DNA of 64,000 nt, taken from positions 186,001 to 250,000 of the forward strand of contig CAWBVG010000042.1 in assembly GCA_963792175.1 (NCBI GenBank), written 5' to 3'. The notes below the pieces were generated by a model, which did no database searches, was not told the DNA's origin, and was given only the letters and a program-made list of their open reading frames with translations. Positions within the stretch are counted from its first letter, which is position 1. Every line of letters begins with the position of its first letter. The translations under genes and the position numbers were made by a program. The DNA comes from CAWBVG01 sp963792175. Lineage in GTDB: Bacteria > Acidobacteriota > Vicinamibacteria > Vicinamibacterales > CAVVIG01. Below, in pieces: positions 28,420 to 40,175 of the stretch.

Positions 28420-28652
28420 CACAGAGTCACAGAGTCACAGAGCTGCTCGATTGACGGCGAGGGCCTGCGCAGCAGGCCCACAGATCGGCCGCACGGATCG
28501 TGTCGACGAGCCGGCGGAGTTGGTCGTCCGGTTCGTCGGCACGATCCGTTACGGCCGGTCACGCCGCTTCGCGGCGTCGCCGTCGAATCGATCGTCGGCG
28601 TGCGCGCCCACAGCGAGATCCGCTCTTCTCTGTGTCTCTGTGTCTCTGTGGC
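28420..28652. repeat. About 233-bp palindromic element related to the one at 26.8 kb
   Basis: Outer arms are three tandem CACAGAGT octads (28420-28443) and three CTCTGTGT octads (28629-28652), flanked symmetrically by GGCC. Inside, CGGCCGCACGGATCGTG (28491 on) pairs with CACGATCCGTTACGGCCG (28538 on). A right-hand GCCGC-TTC-GCGGC hairpin and TCGAATCGA-type sequence match the core of the 26.8-kb element read on the other strand (TCGACGG, hairpin with GAA loop, AACGGATCG, ACGA). The 353-bp gap 28342-28694 holds this element and otherwise nothing recognisable. Confidence 0.85.
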
Positions 28653-28694
28653 CGAATTTCGTGGACGTGAACGCCGCGTCGCGGCGACGCGCCC

Positions 28695-31231
28695 TTACTC
28701 CGCGCGCAGCGTGGCGAGCGGTTTGTTGCGGAGGACGTCGAGGCTGGAAAACACGCCAATCGCGGCGACGAGAATCGCCGTCAGGACAACGCCGGCGACG
28801 TGCTCCGTGATGAAGATCCGCCATGGGATCTCCAGCGCATAGCGGCTCACGGCCCACGTGAGCACCACCGCGCCGAGCGAGCCGATCACGCCGGCCAGCG
28901 ACCCGAGCACGCCGTATTCGAAGAACAGCATGCGGGCGATCGCGCGGGTGTTGGCCCCCAGCGTCTTGAACACCGCCGCCTCGTAGACGCGCTGGAACTT
29001 GGTCATCGCCACGGCACCGATCAGAATGAGGGCGCCGCTGAAGAGCACCAGTCCGCCGACGACCGTGATCGCGAGCGTCACCTTCGACATCACGTCACGG
29101 ATGCGTTCGACGACGTCGCGGAAATCGATCACCGACACGTTCGGAAAGCGCTCGACGAGGTCGTGCTGGAACTGGCCGCGCGCCACCGGATCGGGCGGGC
29201 CCTTCAACGGCGACACGTAGGTCTGCGGCGCCTGATCCAGCGGACCCGGCCGGAAGACGAACACGAAGCCGCCGTTGCGCGACTCGCGCCACTCGACGTT
29301 GCGAATGCTGGTGATGCGCGGCTCGATCGTCCGCCCCAGGATGTCGAATCGCATGGTGTCGCCGACGTGCAGCCGGGCGCGTTCGGCAATCTGGCGCTCG
29401 ACCGACACTTCGGGCTCCGTCGACGGCGAGTTCCAGAAGGCGCCCTCGATCACCTTCTCGTTCGGCTCGAGGTGATCGCGATACGTCAGCGTGAACTCGC
29501 GGCCGAGCGACACGCCCTTCTCGCGCACCTCATCCGCTCCGCTCAGGTTCTGTTCCCGGCCGGAAACCCCGACCACGCGCGCCCGCAGCACCGGGATCAG
29601 CTGGAACGGCCCGGTGCCGTGCGACGGGTCGCCGAGAAACGCGCGCACCGCGTCCGCCTGTCCGCGCTGAATGTCCAGGAGGAACATGTCGGGGGAAGCG
29701 TCCGACGACTGGATCGAGAACTCCTGGAGCAGGCTCGCCTGCAGCGAGCGGATGCCGACGATGAAGAACGCGCCGAGACCCACCGCCAGCAGGATGACGC
29801 GCGTCTGGTTCCCCGGCCGGGACAGGTGCAAGACGGCGTGCCGGAGCGGAAACGATTTGGCGTTCGCGAGCGGCGCGACCGCCGCGACGAGTCCCCGGCC
29901 CGCCAGCTGCAGCACGAACGCCAGTCCGGCAAAACCGGCGCACACCACGATGCCCACGTTGAGTGACGAGGCCTGCCACGCCGTGACCGCGACCAGCGCC
30001 AGCGAAACGACGACGAGCGCGACAATCCCGAGCCAGTCCCTGCGGCGCCGCGCGGTCTCGTCCCGGAGCAGGAGCGACGGCTTGATGAACCGCACCTGCA
30101 GCAGCGGCACGACCGAGAACAGCAGCGAGACCAGGACACCGATCGCGATCCCCTGCAGCGCGGCGCTCCAGGTGACGCCGTAATGCGCCTCGGTCAGAAT
30201 CGACGTCGAGGACGACGCCAGCGCCAGCGGGATGGCGGCCACCGCGGCGCGGGCGATCGCGACGCCCAGCAGGCTGCCGGCCAGACCGAGGACCAGCACC
30301 TGCAGGATGTACACGGTGATGATCTGCGCGCTGCGCGCGCCGATGCACTTGAGGACGGCGATGCTGCGGATCTTCTGCAGGATGAAGACGCGCGTGACGC
30401 TCGACACCGCGATGCCGCCGAGGATGACGATGACGAGCCCCACCAGGCTCAGGTAGTCCTCGGCGCGATCGAAATCGCGGCCGACCTGGTCCTCGCGCGA
30501 GCGGTACGACCGCGAGTTGATGAAGTCCTCCCGGAGGTCCCGACGGAGCGCGGTCATCAGGTCCGCGACCCGATTGTCCGGCACGCGAACGAACATCAAT
30601 CGCTGGGCGCGGCTGCCAAACGACAGCAGACCCGTGGACGCCAGGTCGGCATAATCGATGTAGATCCGCGGGCCGAGGCTGAATCCGCCGGGTCCGCCGC
30701 CAGGCTCTCTCGCAATCACGCCGCGGATGGTGAACATCGTCTGGCCGACGGCAATCTGGTCGCCCACCTTGAGCTGAAGCGCGGAGAGCAGTTCCGGACG
30801 CACGAGCGCACCGTGCTGCTCCAGCAGCGAATGCGAATAGGTCTGGCCGCCCTGCAGCAGGATGGTGCCGTAGAGCGGATAGGCCGCCTGCACGGCGCGC
30901 AGTTCCGCCACCTTGGCAATGCGCGTCGCCGGGTCGGCTGGCCGCACCATGGTCGGCGTCTCGGTCGTTTCCGTGCGCGCGAACGCGCCGGCGGTGGCGA
31001 GATGGCCTTCGATCTTCTGTCGGGCCGCGTCGGGCCAGTCGCGGGTGGTGCTGATCACGACGTCGGCGCCGACGAGCGCTCGCGCTTCCGAATTGACGAC
31101 ACCGCGAACGCTCTGGATGACCGACCGGAGCGCGACGATGGCCGCCACGCCGACCGCGATGCAGACGAAGAAGAACAGCAGCCGCCGCCACGACGCGCGC
31201 GTTTCGCGGACGGCCATGCGAAGGACGAACA

Positions 31232-31235
<4 letters not shown>
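28695..31235 (-). CDS. FtsX-type ABC transporter permease (YbbP-like), two FtsX domains
   Basis: 846-aa inner-membrane permease. There is an N-terminal helix (LLFFFVCIAVGVAAIVAL), a periplasmic MacB-PCD-like region, a first block of three to four helices (about residues 255-400, ILQKIRSIAVLKCIGARSAQ) and further helices at 410-490. After a second periplasmic domain comes the C-terminal FtsX block (VYEAAVFKTLGANTRAIARM, EHVAGVVLTAILVAAIGVFS) ending LDVLRNKPLATLRAE. Its start overlaps the stop of the ATPase gene by 4 nt. Together with the esterase upstream this reproduces the E. coli tesA-ybbA-ybbP neighbourhood, a lipid or toxin-linked exporter of uncertain substrate. Confidence 0.92.
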
Positions 31236-31986
<751 letters not shown>

Positions 31987-31990
<4 letters not shown>

Positions 31991-32661
31991 GATCCGGGCC
32001 GTCCCAACCGCCTGGCGATGGGCTCGAGCGCCGTCCAGACGTTGTCGGCCACGATGCGCGCGCCGGTGGCTGTCGGGTGGATGCCGTCGGGCTGATTCAG
32101 CTTCTCCGTTCCCGCGACTCCCTGCAGCAGGAACGGCACGAGCGTCACGCCATACGTTTGCGCCAGCGCCGGATACACCTTGTGAAAGGAGACGATGTAG
32201 TCGCGCCCGTAGTTCGGGGGCGCCTCCATGCCGCCGAGGACGACTTCGATGTGACGGGCTTGTGCACGCTCGATGATCCGCGCCAGATTCTGCTGAAGCT
32301 GCTCCGCCGGCAGGCCGCGCAGACCATCGTTGCCGCCAAGCGCCACGATCAGGATGCGCACGTCGCCTTCGAGCGCCCAATCGAGCCGCGACAGCCCGCC
32401 TGACGACGTGTCGCCCGAGACCCCCGCGTTGACGACCTCGAAGTTCAAACCCTCACCCTTGAGACGCTCCTGAAGCAGCGACGGGTACGACTCGCGCGGC
32501 GCCAGCCCGAGGCCGGCTGTGAGGCTGTCGCCGAGCACGACAATTCTGGGACGGGCCTCCGCGGCGGGTTTCGCCGCCGTGACAGCCGGCGTCGCGCGCG
32601 AACGCGCGTCGTCACGATCTTCCGAACGTGAGCCACAGGCGATCGCGAGCGGAAGCGCCAC
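31987..32661 (-). CDS. GDSL-type arylesterase/lysophospholipase (TesA-like), exported
   Basis: SGNH hydrolase. Block I is VVLGDSLTAGLG (catalytic Ser), block II VVNAGVSGDTSSG, block III ALGGNDGLRG and block V QPDGIHPTATGA with the Asp and His of the triad. GTG 32661 gives a short hydrophobic start ending in a Cys (ALPLAIAC). The frame is open further up to a CTG next to the preceding stop and would add IGLPATIAVV, a fuller lipoprotein-type signal, so the true start may be upstream without an ATG. It overlaps the ABC ATPase gene, as tesA neighbours ybbA in enterobacteria. Confidence 0.9.
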
Positions 32662-32712
32662 GACCGCGATGGTCGCCGGAAGCCCGATGCGAGTGCGGCA
32701 TCCGATCAGCCA

Positions 32713-32943
32713 TCACCCGAGCTGCTGCTCCAACGCCGCGATCGCGTCCTTCAGCATCTTTGTGTGCGCGGGTGTGCGCGCGGCGGCCAGATCGGCGCGG
32801 GCCCGAGCGAGAGCGAGCTCGATCGTTCGACGCCGGTCGTGCGCCACGCGCTCCTCGGCGGTGAGCGCGCGCCCCAGGGTTTTCGCGCGCTCGGCTTCGG
32901 CCTGCTGGTACTCGACGTCCTTACTTTCGAATCCGCGCGCCAT
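32713..32943 (-). CDS. Hypothetical 76-aa coiled-coil protein
   Basis: I do not recognise it. The sequence is almost wholly charged helix (VEYQQAEAERAKTLGRAL, HDRRRTIELALARARADL, MLKDAIAALEQQLG) with heptad spacing, and no signal peptide or cysteines. It begins 21 bp from the divergent pgi start and ends just before the possible esterase start. The tight packing supports it being real. A role as a small scaffold or regulator is speculation. Confidence 0.55.
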   Translation of the reverse strand: MARGFESKDVEYQQAEAERAKTLGRALTAEERVAHDRRRTIELALARARADLAAARTPAHTKMLKDAIAALEQQLG

Positions 32944-32963
32944 CTCTAAGCTATTCTACAGAG

Positions 32964-34738
32964 ATGCTCGACGTGTCCGCCAAGCGCGCCCGCATGCATG
33001 AAAGCCTGCGTCTCTCGCCGGGGCGAATCGGAGATGCGATTCAGACAGTCTCGGACGCTGCCGAGCGCGCCGCAGCCGGCATCTGGCGGCGAGAGCCGTC
33101 GGTGTGGAGCACCGATCCGGCCGTCCAACAAAAGATTGCGAACCGGCTGGGGTGGGTGACATCCCCGGCGTTGATGGCCGACGCAGTCCCGCGGCTGCTC
33201 GAGTTCGCGGATCGCGTCAAGCGCGACGGCTTCACCGACGTCGTGCTGCTGGGCATGGGCGGTTCGAGCCTGGCCCCCGAGACCCTGCGTGGCGTGCTCG
33301 GGGTCGCCCCGGGCTGGCCGCGCTTTCACGTGCTCGATTCCACCGATCCCGCTGCGGTGCTGGCGGCGTCCACACCGCCGCGCACGACGCTGTACCTCCT
33401 GGCCAGCAAGTCGGGGACGACGATTGAGCCCAACTCGATGGCCGCCTATTTTCGACGCCGGCTGGAGGAATCGGTCGTGCCGCGCTGGGCCGATCACTTC
33501 GTGGCGATTACCGACGCGGGCACCGAGCTCGAAAGCGCGCGCGCGCGCGGAAGGCTTCCGCGATCTCTTCATCAATCCCTCCGACATCGGCGGGCGCTAC
33601 TCCGCGGTGTCGTATTTCGGCCTCGTGCCGGCGGCGCTGATGGGCCTGCATGTGGCGGCGATCGTCGCGTGGGCACAGGCGATGCTGGCCGCCGCCGAAC
33701 CGGGGTTCGGGACGGCCGCCGCGAATCCCGCCGTCGCGCTGGGCCTGGCCATGGGCGCGGCCGCGCGCGCCGGCCGCGACAAGTTGACGCTGATCGTGCC
33801 GCCCGCGCTCGAGCCATTCGGCTTGTGGGTGGAACAGCTGGTGGCCGAGAGCACAGGGAAAAACGGCACCGGCATCGTGCCGATCGCCGGCGAGCCGCTC
33901 GCCGAGCCGGAGACGTACGGAACGGACCGTCTGTTCGTGCGCATCCGGTTGCACGGGTCGTTCGACGAGGAGATGCGCGACGCGGAGGTCCGCGCGCTGC
34001 GGGAGTCGGGCGCCCCGGTCGTCGAAATCGACCTCGCGGAGCCGTCGGCGCTCGGGGCCGAATTCGTGCGCTGGGAAATCGCGACCGCGGTCGCCGGCGC
34101 GATCCTGCGGATCAACCCGTTCGACGAGCCGAACGTGCAGCAGGCCAAGGACGCCACACGCGCCATTCTGCAGAGTTACATGACGACGCATCAATTGGCG
34201 ATGCCGGCGCCGGATCGCATCCTGCCCGGAGAGATCGCGCTGACGCTGAGCGACGCGGCCCGCGACACCCTGCACGGCCAGGGCGCCGACGCGCTGTTGA
34301 CGCTGCTTCGTCAGGGCGACTACTTCGGCCTCCTCGCGTACCTGGGGCCAGACGCGGAACTGGCTGCGGTGCTGCAGGAATTCAGACGCGCTGTCCGCGA
34401 TCGAACCGGCGCCGCCACGATGTTTGGATACGGACCACGCTATCTGCACTCGACCGGCCAGCTGCACAAGGGTGGGCCGAACACCGGCGTGTTCCTGTTG
34501 ATCACCGCGTCGCCTCGACAGGACGTCCCGATTCCCGGTGACCCGTTCTCGTTCGGCACGCTGGAACAGGCCCAGGCGTTGGGAGACTTCGCGTCGCTCG
34601 GAGCCGAGAAGCGGCGGGCGCTGCACGCCCACCTGCCGGCGCCGGATCGCGCGCTGGCGCGGCAGCTCGCAGAGGCATTGCTCGCGCGGCTGCAGCCCGA
34701 CAGCGCACGTGGAAGTACTTCAGCAACAAGGAGCGTCG
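32964..34738 (+). CDS. pgi: Glucose-6-phosphate isomerase (Tal-less), one frameshift, no clear stop
   Basis: Interconverts glucose-6-P and fructose-6-P. The sequence resembles the C-terminal half of bifunctional transaldolase-Pgi proteins: VVLLGMGGSSLAPETLRG (phosphate site), LASKSGTTIEPNSMAAYF, FINPSDIGGRYSAVSYFGLV, GKNGTGIVPIAGEPL, then MFGYGPRYLHSTGQLHKGG with the catalytic His/Lys zone. A surplus base near 33545 splits it. No transaldolase domain precedes it; a minus-strand gene lies there instead. The corrected frame has no stop before gnd and stays open to about 37095, so another indel near 34700 is likely. The end given is simply the base before the gnd start. Confidence 0.88.
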
Positions 34739-35635
34739 ATGCAACTTGGCTTCGTCGGACTCGGTCGGATGGGCCTCAACATGGTGACGCGCCTGGCGCG
34801 CGCCGGCCACGCGGTGGTCGCTTACGACCGCAGCCCGGAGGCGGTGACCCGCGCCGAGGCGGCGGGCGCCCAGGGCGCGGCCTCCCTCGAAGCGCTGGCC
34901 TCGACGCTGGCGGCGCCGAAAGCCATCTGGCTGATGGTGCCCGCGGGCGACGCCACCGAATCGACGGTGAACGCGCTCGCCGCGCTGCTCTCGGCCGGCG
35001 ATATCGTCATCGACGGCGGCAACTCCAACTTTCACGACGACGTGCGGCGGGCGCAGTCACTCGCAACCAAGGGGATTCGCTACGTCGACGCCGGAACGAG
35101 CGGCGGGATCTGGGGCCTCGAGGAAGGCTATTGCCTCATGGTCGGCGGCGACGGCGAGGTCTGCCGGCACCTGGAGCCGATCTTTCTGACGCTCGCACCG
35201 AAGGATGGCTACCTCCGCGTTGGCGATCACGGCGCCGGCCACTTCGTGAAGATGGTCCACAACGGGATCGAATACGGCCTCATGCAGGCGTTCGCCGAAG
35301 GGTTCGAGCTGATGCACGCGAGCCCGTACAAGCTCGATCTCGGCGCCATCGCATCCCTGTGGAGGCACGGCAGCGTCGTGCGCTCGTGGCTGCTCGACCT
35401 GACGGCTCGCGCGCTGGCCGAGGACCACGACCTGTCGACGCTGAAGGGCTACGTCGACGACTCGGGCGAAGGGCGTTGGACGATTCAGGAAGCGATCGAA
35501 CGCGCGGTGCCGCTTCCCGTCATCACGGCGGCGGTGTTCACGCGCTTCCGATCGCGCGAGGACAACCCGTTTGCGGAGCGGCTGCTGGCGGCGCTTCGCA
35601 ATCAGTTCGGCGGACATGCCGTGAAGAAGGCATGA
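34739..35635 (+). CDS. gnd: 6-phosphogluconate dehydrogenase (decarboxylating), short YqeC/GndA-type
   Basis: Oxidises 6-phosphogluconate to ribulose-5-P with NAD(P)H. 298 aa, the short single-domain class. The Rossmann start is MQLGFVGLGRMGLNMVTRLA. Then come IDGGNSNFHDDVRRAQ, the substrate motif YVDAGTSGGIWGLEEGYCLM, the active-site Lys/His region HFVKMVHNGIEYGLMQAFAE and YVDDSGEGRWTIQEAIE. ATG 34739 has an excellent AAGGAG at 34728-34733. The frame is open upstream into pgi, but the ribosome site decides the start. Its TGA overlaps the zwf ATG (ATGA). It is the second gene of an oxidative pentose phosphate operon. Confidence 0.96.
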   Translation: MQLGFVGLGRMGLNMVTRLARAGHAVVAYDRSPEAVTRAEAAGAQGAASLEALASTLAAPKAIWLMVPAGDATESTVNALAALLSAGDIVIDGGNSNFHDDVRRAQSLATKGIRYVDAGTSGGIWGLEEGYCLMVGGDGEVCRHLEPIFLTLAPKDGYLRVGDHGAGHFVKMVHNGIEYGLMQAFAEGFELMHASPYKLDLGAIASLWRHGSVVRSWLLDLTARALAEDHDLSTLKGYVDDSGEGRWTIQEAIERAVPLPVITAAVFTRFRSREDNPFAERLLAALRNQFGGHAVKKA

Positions 35636-37102
35636 AGCGGCCGGCGGCTGTCACCATCGTCATCTTCGGCGGCAGCGGCGACCTGGCGCACCGCAAGCTG
35701 CTGCCCGCCCTCTACAATCTGCACGTCGATCACCTCCTGCCGCCGAAGTTCGCCGTCGTCGGCGTCGGCCGCAAGGAGATGAGCGACGACGACTACCGCG
35801 CGTTCGCGAAAGACGGCGTGACGCAGTTTTCGCGGCGGCCGATCGACGAGGCCGCGTGGGAGACGTTCGCCAGGACGCTGTCTTTCGTCAACATGTCGCT
35901 CGACGACGAGCGGGGGTTTGCCACCCTCGGGGCGCGGCTGGACAGCGTGGAGCACGCCGGCGGGCTGACCGGCGATCGGATCTATTACCTGGCCGTCCCG
36001 CCGGCGCTGTTTGCGCCGACCGTGAAACAGCTGGCGCGGTCGCGGCTGGTGGCGCGCGAGTCGCAGCGCCGCGAACCGTTCGCGCGCATCATCATCGAGA
36101 AACCGATCGGCCGCGACCTGGAGAGCGCACGGGCGATCAACGATGCGCTCGCCGAAGTCTTCGACGAGGAGCAGATCTACCGCATCGATCACTACCTCGG
36201 GAAGGAGACCGTCCAGAACATCCTGGTGCTGCGGTTCGCCAACAGCATCTTCGAGCCGCTGTTCAACCTGAAGTTCATCGACCACGTGCAAATCACCGTC
36301 GCCGAAGCCGAGGGCGTCGGCACACGAGCCGGATATTACGAGCAGGCCGGCGCGCTGCGCGACATGATCCAGAACCACCTCTTGCAGCTGCTGGCGCTGA
36401 TCGCGATGGAACCGCCACACTCGCTGCGACCCGAGGTCGTCCGGGACGAGAAACTCGAGATCCTGCAGTCACTGCGGCCGATGGACCCTCGCGCCGTCGA
36501 CAGCTGCATGGTGCGTGCGCAGTACGCGAGTTATGTGAAGGAGCCTGGCGTCGATCCCGGATCGCGGACCGAAACGTTCGTGGCGTTGCAGCTGTTCATC
36601 GACAACTGGCGATGGGCCGGCGTGCCGTTCTTTCTCCGCACCGGCAAGAAGCTGGCGAAGCGCGCCAGCGAGATCGCGATCCAGCTCAAGGACATCCCGC
36701 CCATTCTCTTCAACGCCGACCCGGCACACCGGCTCACGCCGAACGTGCTCTCCATCCGCATTCAACCGGACGAGGGCTTCTCGATCGAGATCAGCTCGAA
36801 AGAGCCCGGACCGCAGGTCCACATCGAGGCGGTGAAGATGGACTTCCACTACAACACCGAATTCCCGACCTCGTCACCTGAAGCCTACGAGCGCCTGCTC
36901 CTCGACGTGATGACCGGGGATCAAACACTGTTCATGCGGCGCGACGCCGTCGAGGCGGCGTGGCGATGGGTCATGCCGATCCTCGAACACTGGTCCGAGG
37001 TCAGCCAGACAGCCTCTACCCACCTATCCCGACGGCAGCTGGGGGCCGGCGGAGGCCGACACCCTCATCGAAGCCATGGGCCGGCAGTGGCGTAAGCTGT
37101 AG
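35632..37102 (+). CDS. zwf: Glucose-6-phosphate 1-dehydrogenase (frameshift near the C-terminus)
   Basis: First enzyme of the oxidative pentose phosphate pathway. The nucleotide fold is VTIVIFGGSGDLAHRKLLPA. The substrate signature RIDHYLGKETVQN is near residue 183, with the IIIEKPIGRDLESA motif before it and FFLRTGKKLAKRASEI in the beta domain. The frame as read ends at 37095 with unrelated residues. Skipping one base near 37008 restores PLPTYPDGSWGP and MGRQWRKL, the usual Zwf tail, stopping at 37102. Corrected length is 489 aa. The start overlaps the gnd stop by 4 nt. Confidence 0.96.
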
Positions 37103-37104
37103 AC

Positions 37105-37528
37105 ATGCGCTACCTCGTCACCGCGAGGATCAAGCCTGGCCGCGCGGCCGCTCTCGCCGACGCGATCGACGAAGGCACGCTCGGACAGCGGCTCGGTGGC
37201 CGGTGACGAGTACCTGCGCAACATGTCCGAGGCGCGACAACTCGAAGATGGGTGCGTGAAATGGGTGGAGGTCTGCTACTGCCCGACGCCGCTTCAGGAA
37301 GAGCGCGAGTACTGGGAAGAGTATTTCGTGCTCGAGAAGGTTCAGGACGCGCACGCCCGGAGCCGCTGCAAAGACTTGAACGGCACCGAGCCATGGTCGT
37401 GCGGCGACTGCGACTGCACCGCGCGCCTCGAAGCGCACCTCGCGCGTAAGGGTGTCGCCGTTCCGCTAGCGCCGGCCGGGCGCCAGCCGTTTGATCTCGT
37501 CGAACCAGTTCTTCACGACGACCAGTGA
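37105..37528 (+). CDS. Conserved Cys-rich hypothetical protein, one frameshift
   Basis: It starts with an ATG 3 nt after the zwf stop (MRYLVTARIKPGRAAALADA) and a surplus base near 37190 breaks it. The second part reads SVAGDEYLRNMSEARQLEDG, VEVCYCPTPLQEEREYWEE and a cysteine group CKDLNGTEPWSCGDCDC. I recall similar proteins in Acidobacteria with no assigned function. The start resembles YCII/Dabb-like small domains, and the Cys cluster suggests metal binding. Residues after about EAHLARKG overlap the 3' end of the convergent kinase gene, so the real stop may be earlier. About 140 aa after correction. Confidence 0.65.
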
Positions 37529-40151
37529 CCCGGGGCTCGTTCCCTGGCTCTCCTTGATGACCAGAAAACGGCCGTCTGGCGCCTGATCGAAATTGCGCGG
37601 CCCGGCCAGGCCCGGGAACGACAGAGTACGACGCCTCGAAGAGCAGCGTTGGGCTGCCCCAATGGAATGTCGGCTGCGACGTGTCGACCGGGATCGACAT
37701 GATGCCGCGTGCCGAGACGTAGAACAGTTCTTTGCCGTCCCGCGACCAGAGCGGCCACTTCGCGCCCTTGGTCACCAGTTGCCACTTGCCATCCGCCACG
37801 TTCGGAAATGGCCGCACGTAGATCTCGCCGGCCTCGCTCGCGTGGTACGCGAGCCATCGGCCGTCCGGCGAGATGACCGCATTCGCCTGATCGCCAGGCT
37901 CGACGACGAGCGGCTGCGGCTTCTCCTTGCCCTCGACATCGACCATCCACAGATCGCGGGCCGTGTTCTGGCTGATCTGTGCGTAGATGATCTTCCTGCC
38001 GTCCGGCGTCACCGCATGGACCGATCCGTCGCCCGCGACCGGCGTGACGCGCTCGATCGATCCACCGCCGTCACTGCTCTTCCGATAGATCGCGGGACCG
38101 TCGACGTCGGATCGAAAGAGCACCCACTTCCCATCCGCGCTCCACATCGGTCGGATGCTCGGCGACTTGCCGAACGTCAGGCGCACCTGGTTATGGCGCC
38201 GCAAGTCGACGACGATCACATCGGGCGTGTCGGCGTCCAGGTGCGCCGCGATGCGGCCGCCGTCCGGCGACACGCGGGGGACGGCAAACGGCGCGGTCGG
38301 CGTGTCGATCCGCTCCTCGTGCCCGGTACGGTCCAGCCACGCGAGCGATCGCTCCGCCGCGTTCATGCCGGCGCCCGGCACGTACGCAAGCGTGCCGTCG
38401 CCCGAGATCGACGCGTTGACGGCGCCGAGGCTGCTGACCGTAATCCGATCGGGCACGGGCACCGGGTCGCCGCGAATCTCGAGGCGGTCCGCGTCGAACG
38501 GCACGACGCGCATCGATCCGCCGGCCGAATAGAGCAGGTGGCCCGACGGTAGATACATGGCGTTCGTTCCACCACGGAGAAGGTTTTTCCGGGCGCCAGT
38601 CTGCAGATCGAGCGCGGCGATCTGAGCATTGGCGACACCGCTGCCCGAGAGCACGGTGAACAGCACGACGCGACCACCCGGGAGCGCTTCCGGCCACACG
38701 TGATCGAGCTCGCCCGCCTTCTGATCCGGTACCGTGAGTGGTTTCGCCTCGCCTCCTGAGCTCGACACCTGCAGAAGCCCCGTCGCGGCGGCGGTTGTCG
38801 CGAACACGATCGAGTTGTCAGGCAACCAGGTCGCGCCACGCGAGACACCTACCGATCTCGTGACGGGGATCGTCGGGCCGCCCGCGACCGGCATGCGGAA
38901 CATCTCGCTGGTCCCGACGGCAAAAAAGCCGACCGAACTGCCATCGGCCGAGAAGAACGGGGCATTGGGCAGCCCCGTCTCCAGCAGCGGCACCACGTCC
39001 AGACGGTCGAGGGTGCGCATCATCAGCCGGCCGTCGACTGACACATAGAGAATGCGCCGTCCATCCGGAGAAATGGCGATGGTCCGGAGATAGACGGTCG
39101 CCCCGAGGGCGGCATTCGCCGGGGGCACGATCGCAAAGCGCTCAGGAGCGCGCGCTGGCACCGCTTCCCACGATCGCGACACCAGCAGAAGCGCCGTCGC
39201 CGCCAGGGCGCCGATGGCCAGCCCCGCCAGGACGACCCCGAGCGAACGCCGGCGCGGCCGGACGTCCGGACCCGACGCCTGGCCGGCGTCTGCCCCACCA
39301 GCGATGTCGTTCAGATCGAGAGAGGCGTCGCCGACGTCGCGCAGGCGGCGCGTGCGATCCTTTTCGAGACACCGCCGCAACAGGCGGCGAATGGCGGTCG
39401 GCGTCTCCTTCGGCAGCGCATCCCAGTCGACGTCGCGCGTGATGACGAACGCCAGCGTGTCGGACACCTCGTCGCTGCTGAACGCACGACGTCCGGCGAG
39501 CATCTCGTAGAGCACGCAGCCAAACGCCCACACGTCGGTCCGCTTGTCCACCGCCTTGCCACGCGCCTGTTCCGGACTCATGTAGGCGGCCGTTCCGAGA
39601 ATGACGCCCGCATGCGTGGCGCCCAGACTCAGGGTGGGCGAGTTGAACGGCTCGCTGGCGCCCGACTCGTCGGCGAACACCTTGGCCAGTCCGAAATCCA
39701 GCACTTTGACCGTGCCATCGGGCCGCAGCTTGATGTTGGCCGGCTTCAGGTCGCGATGGATGACGCCATGGTCGTGCGCCGCGGCGAGCGCGTCGGCGAT
39801 CTGCCGGGCGATGGCAATCGCCTCGTCGAGCGGAATCGGTCCACGCGCGATGCGATCGGCCAGCGTCGGTCCGTCGACGAGCTCGAGGACGAGCGCTCCA
39901 GACTCGCCGACGTCCTCGACACCGTAGATCGCGCCGATGTGCGGATGATTGAGCGACGCCAGCACTTGCGCTTCGCGCCGGAACCGCGCCACGCGATCCG
40001 GTCCGCCGGCGGCGAGGTCACGTACAATTTTGATCGCCACATCGCGCTGCAGCCGGGCGTCACGCGCGCGATACACCTCGCCCATGCCGCCGGCGCCCAG
40101 CAGCGTGACGATTTCGTACTGTCCAATCCGGGTGCCAGGAACCAGCGGCAT
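37466..40151 (-). CDS. Ser/Thr protein kinase with transmembrane helix and TolB/WD40-like propeller, one frameshift
   Basis: PknB-type receptor kinase. The catalytic domain covers residues about 10-275 with LLGAGGMGEVYRARD (glycine loop), VAIKIV (Lys), VIHRDLKPANIKL (catalytic loop), VLDFGLAKV and GTAAYMSPEQARG. One membrane helix (SLGVVLAGLAIGALAATALLL) is at about 305-325. The extracytoplasmic part is a beta-propeller with repeated ISPDGRRILYVS, FSADGSSVGFF, VSPDGGRIAAHL and ISPDGRWLAYHA blades. A surplus base near 37615 precedes the true end (LVVVKNWFDEIKRLAPG, stop 37466). This kinase-PD40 architecture is typical of Acidobacteria. Its start lies 38 bp from the divergent regulator. Confidence 0.93.
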
Positions 40152-40175
40152 CGCGTGCTGTTGTGCGGTGCCGGG

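Noticed and set aside
26798..28652. CRISPR array or transposon reading of the two palindromes
   Set aside because: No direct repeats with unique spacers, no Cas genes, no transposase and no target-site duplications visible.
33289..37095. 1268-codon open frame spanning pgi, gnd and zwf
   Set aside because: Only its ends match proteins (Pgi C-terminal part and Zwf). Through gnd it is the wrong frame, kept open by GC bias.
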